NCBI GenBank assembly: GCA_014526335.1
Contig: JACTAT010000106.1
Span: forward strand, 104,325-168,324
Direction of reading: 5' to 3'
Source: Chrysaora quinquecirrha
Taxonomy: Eukaryota > Cnidaria > Scyphozoa > Semaeostomeae > Pelagiidae
Length of the DNA: 64,000 nucleotides
In this document: positions 61,063-64,000 of the stretch, one piece after another
Numbering within the stretch: position 1 is the stretch's first letter
Layout of the letters: each line of letters opens with the position of its first letter
Translations under genes and position numbers: made by a program
The notes under the pieces: model-generated
The model's input: the letters and a program-made list of their open reading frames with translations, nothing else
Told to the model about the DNA's origin: nothing
The model's database searches: none

Positions 61063-61569
61063 ATGGCGTTTGTGAATAAGTTTTCGCAAAGCTTTTACTC
61101 ACATGCCCGGCTATGGTATCTAATTGATGCTAAAGACCAAATCAATGGGCGACTTGCAGGATTAATTGGTCAGATTTTACAAGGCAAAACAAAACCAATT
61201 TTCCATCCTTCAATTGACAGCGGAGACCATGTGGTAGTGATAAACACAAAAGATATTGTATTATCAGGAAAGAAATGGGAGCAGAAGTTATACAGGCATC
61301 ACACTGGGTACCCTGGTGGATTAGTTGAGACAAAGGCAAGGGTGTTACACAAAAGAGATCCCACAGTTATTCTCTGGAGAGCTGTCTATGGTATGCTGCC
61401 AAAGAATAAGTTAAGACAAGTACGAATGAAAAGACTTTATTTGTTTGAAGATGATCAACACCCATTTGCTGAAAATATCTACGCTAAGATCGACGGAGCT
61501 GCTAGGATTCCTAAAAGATTGAGTGAATATTCCAAAGAAGAACTAGAGAGTTATCCAAAGATATATTGA
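61063..61569 (+). CDS. MRPL13: Mitochondrial large-subunit ribosomal protein uL13m
   Basis: A 168-residue single-exon frame from an ATG in good context (CAAAATGGCG). It is a component of the mitochondrial ribosome large subunit. Family words are ARLWYLIDAKDQINGRLA, DSGDHVVVINTKDIVLSGKK, WEQKLYRHHTGYPGG, RDPTVILWRAVYGMLPKN and IPKRLSEYSKEE, in the order of animal MRPL13. Length is close to human MRPL13 (178). The C-terminus is about ten residues shorter than the human protein. No intron is visible, whereas most genes in the window have introns. It converges with GID8, 804 bp apart. Confidence 0.96.
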   Translation: MAFVNKFSQSFYSHARLWYLIDAKDQINGRLAGLIGQILQGKTKPIFHPSIDSGDHVVVINTKDIVLSGKKWEQKLYRHHTGYPGGLVETKARVLHKRDPTVILWRAVYGMLPKNKLRQVRMKRLYLFEDDQHPFAENIYAKIDGAARIPKRLSEYSKEELESYPKIY

Positions 61570-61787
61570 AGTTCATGCTTTAAAAGATGCTCCTGGCATT
61601 CATATCCACACAGCTTTAGTATCGACTGCTTGATAGACATGCTAAACCAAAGTAATAATGAAGCAGTTAACACTTGAACTGTGCATACAATATCATATTT
61701 TTAGGAGATTGATTCTTTGGCTATTATGATGTTTTTCTCTCCAATATTCATCTTTATATATAACTGTCTGTTTGAGATGTGTAAGTC

Positions 61788-61793
61788 AATAAA
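61788..61793 (+). terminator. MRPL13 polyadenylation signal
   Basis: AATAAA (in GTCAATAAACTC) lies 219 bp after the stop codon; it is the first canonical signal downstream. Confidence 0.6.
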
Positions 61794-62373
61794 CTCATAA
61801 CCACTGTATTTGCAATCATTTACTTGTCTTCTGTTCTGTTCATATATTTTGGCAGTAAAAAATTTGTACTGGGTTGGAGAGTAACACTTTTTCACAAGAT
61901 TTCCTTTCCACCATTGCAAAGAAATTTTTGTACCTGTATGCAAAATGATTTTCTACAATGCCTTCAGTACAAAATCACTCACGTAATGGATGTGCCACAC
62001 ATGATGCATGTAAAAAAAACAGACTGGGTTACCACTTTAACCTCAATTTCAATTGCAATCTGGGGGTCTTACAGTAGAAGCTGCGCCGGAAGTAAGGCAA
62101 CACAACACAAGGCAGCAGGGGTAGAAATATCAAATTCAGGGCAAAACAAAAAGAAAACAAAAAAATTTCACAAATTTCTTAGAGCAAGGAGGGCAATTGC
62201 CCCTGTGCTCCCAGCACCCCTGGAAACATAGCTACTGTGCTTTGACAAGAGAAAAAAATTGCCCAGAAAGGGTAACTCATCAAACACAAATTACAACTCA
62301 AATACCTAATTTACAGAATCTGAGCAATGTTTCCTGCAAGCTGAATGGCATTTTAAACAATAGTCCTGTAGTT

Positions 62374-63090
62374 CTATTTATAGTCCTGTATGGTGCCATT
62401 AGCAATGTCAGTCATTTTAGGGTATTTCACTTTGTTATCATCAAGTTCATTTTGTGCCCATAAAAGCATTTTCAACAAGTTTTCAAGTCTTGAGTTTGTT
62501 TGTTGATGATCAGCTTCAAGAATCGCAGCATTCAATTCACTTGCAACTTTATGTCTTTGAGAAAAGTTCAACAAATCACCAAATGGTGATGTTTCTGGGT
62601 TTTCGTAGGCGAGCAGTGCCATGGTTCGTTCAAGCTCTTCCAGAAAATCTCCATTTTCTAAACCTAGCTCTGCCATGATACTCTGTGAGAATTCTAATGC
62701 CTTTTCAACTTTTCTTTCACGGACAAGCTCTATGAGTTGTTGCTGCTGCAAATGAAAGTAAAGCTGTTGTCTGGAATCTAGGATCTCTGGATTCAAATTA
62801 TTTGTAAGAGAAATGGCTTCTTCAATGTTCCCAAGTTGCACAGCCTCCCTTATTTTCAGTCTGTCTTCTAATGAGTCATATGCTGGGTGAGAATCTGGAC
62901 AGGCCTCCGTTTTGAACTTCTCTGCAGCTTCTTTGAAGCCTTCAGTTATTAGATAATCCATGATAAGTTTGTTCATGTCGGATCTTGGGACATGAATTCC
63001 ATGAACTTCTTTCATCCATTCAAACAGATTAGGCTTTGGATCGTCGTTCTTTTCCAGGCCTAAGCCAAGGGCATGAGTGTTGACATTCAT
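62374..63090 (-). CDS. GID8: GID8/TWA1, subunit of the GID/CTLH E3 ubiquitin ligase
   Basis: A 238-residue intronless frame. GID8 is a scaffold of the CTLH E3 ligase linking the RanBP9 and MAEA/RMND5 modules. It has a LisH motif (MNKLIMDYLITEGFKEAAEKF), then CTLH (RLKIREAVQLGNIEEAISL) and CRA (FSQSIMAELGL to SPFGDLL), and ends with LLWAQNELDDNKVKYPKMTD, nearly invariant in the family. I chose the ATG at 63090 (MNVNTHALG). The frame extends 36 bp upstream only through a TTG, and an in-frame TAA lies further up. Human GID8 is 228 residues, with a slightly shorter N-terminus. The lack of introns could reflect an old retrocopy, but the frame is intact. Confidence 0.96.
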   Translation of the reverse strand: MNVNTHALGLGLEKNDDPKPNLFEWMKEVHGIHVPRSDMNKLIMDYLITEGFKEAAEKFKTEACPDSHPAYDSLEDRLKIREAVQLGNIEEAISLTNNLNPEILDSRQQLYFHLQQQQLIELVRERKVEKALEFSQSIMAELGLENGDFLEELERTMALLAYENPETSPFGDLLNFSQRHKVASELNAAILEADHQQTNSRLENLLKMLLWAQNELDDNKVKYPKMTDIANGTIQDYK

Positions 63091-64000
63091 TTCTAAAGAG
63101 CCAGAAGTCTTCTTCTGGCCTTTCAACGCATAAAACTGCGAGAATTTACCGTTTCGTAGCGTAAATTAGCTTGAAAAAGAAGTTAGAAAGAGCTGCACAA
63201 CACACCACAGAAGCCACAACTCAGAAATAACAACACACACAACAAACAATGATGCGCATGTCCCGCAATTATGTCCTCCGCAGTAAGCTTGTCTGGAATT
63301 AGAATAATGATAATTTTTACCTTCTATAGATGATTGACAAATTTAACTGTTAGTTTTACTTTACTTTATTTTGTAATTTTAATATTTTGTATTTTTTGTT
63401 AGCATTGTAGACCATGTATCTTATGATATAGCGTCTTAAAAAAAAAAAAAAAAAAAAAAAGTAATCCCACGCAGCGTCCACTATGACTTCTTTATTTAGC
63501 GTTATTTAGGCATCTTTAAGTTTATTTTAATGCATAAAATGTGCTCAAACAAGTTTGCAATCAATAGTTATATCCATTGATTTTTTTATTACGAAATCTT
63601 AAAAAATTGGGTGTGAAAATTAAGTACAAATTTCGGGAAATTTTCGAAAAAATCCTGCGTCACAAGGATCCGAGGAGACATAAATCTCTATCGAAAACGA
63701 GGCTGCCCTTTTGCTCGTTCTTTGCTTGTTGCTCTTCAAGAGGTAAGATGAAATTAATTAAGAAATTAGAATCCATTTCATACTTTGGTAATCATTCATC
63801 TTCTCTCGAGTTATGAATAATATGTAAAGAAGAATATTTCATCTTTAATATTCTACAGCCATTTTCGATCTTCATCCCTATTCGACATCAGTTTGTTAGG
63901 CCAAATTTTGCCCTACTCTTCCCCTTGGCATTTCTTGATAGCAAGAATGGCAGAGGAAATTTTGGGCTTGCAATTTTTTAAATCCCGGTTCCTTGTTGTT
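63091..64000. other. GID8 upstream region to window end
   Basis: It contains the presumed GID8 promoter (minus strand), the A23 run and an unrecognised 79-codon plus-strand frame at 63577-63816. That frame is Lys/Arg-rich, with a CSFFACCSS stretch. Nothing else is supportable. Confidence 0.4.
63438..63460 (+). repeat. A23 homopolymer
   Basis: A run of 23 A upstream of GID8 (plus-strand sense). It could be the tail of a retroposed sequence, but the upstream text (63360-63437) shows no recognisable element. Confidence 0.9.

Noticed and set aside
61142..61339. Minus-strand 65-codon frame over MRPL13
   Set aside because: It is antisense to a clearly conserved coding exon.

Overview
This is a eukaryotic (metazoan) genomic window, not prokaryotic: spliced genes with GT-AG introns, nuclear genes for mitochondrial proteins, tRNA-derived SINEs and very dense non-autonomous transposons. 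The gene content (NUP35, UQCR10, an AN1 zinc-finger protein, IDH1, an OTULIN-type deubiquitinase, MRPL13, GID8) is general to animals. The AT-rich introns packed with small foldback transposons and the large Asp-rich von Willebrand A (vWA) gene fit an invertebrate, most likely a cnidarian. That placement is inference; no database was consulted.

Layout. 254-13711 (minus): ten exons of a gene for a very acidic repetitive protein ending in two vWA domains; its 5' end runs into an assembly gap at 13712-14472. 14473-20512: no convincing gene, several mobile elements. 20513-27580 (plus): NUP35, with two RRM segments not located. 29679-29876 (minus): UQCR10, head-to-head with ZFAND2 (30220-32767, plus); the shared 343-bp promoter carries a perfect four-unit heat-shock element. 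34113-48875 (plus): NADP-isocitrate dehydrogenase in twelve visible exons, lacking the exon for about 62 residues that includes the NADP-binding motif. 50571-58006 (plus): membrane-anchored OTULIN-like deubiquitinase. 61063-61569 (plus): MRPL13, convergent with GID8 (62374-63090, minus).

The cellular genes do not form one pathway. UQCR10, MRPL13 and IDH concern mitochondria or NADPH metabolism, and ZFAND2, OTULIN and GID8 concern ubiquitin and protein quality control.

The rest is dominated by repeats. Two patterns stand out. (1) A family of foldback elements with TACAC...TTTTTTATAAG ends, whose subfamilies each reiterate their own version of one short word (AAGGAAC, AAGAAC, AAGAAAC or AAGCAAC) in both orientations. 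(2) Six copies of a separate family with CCCGGGGGGTACTTC-type ends, each flanked by an 8-bp target duplication. Several elements are nested, giving a relative insertion order. Exon boundaries were read by eye from splice signals and checked by reading-frame phase.
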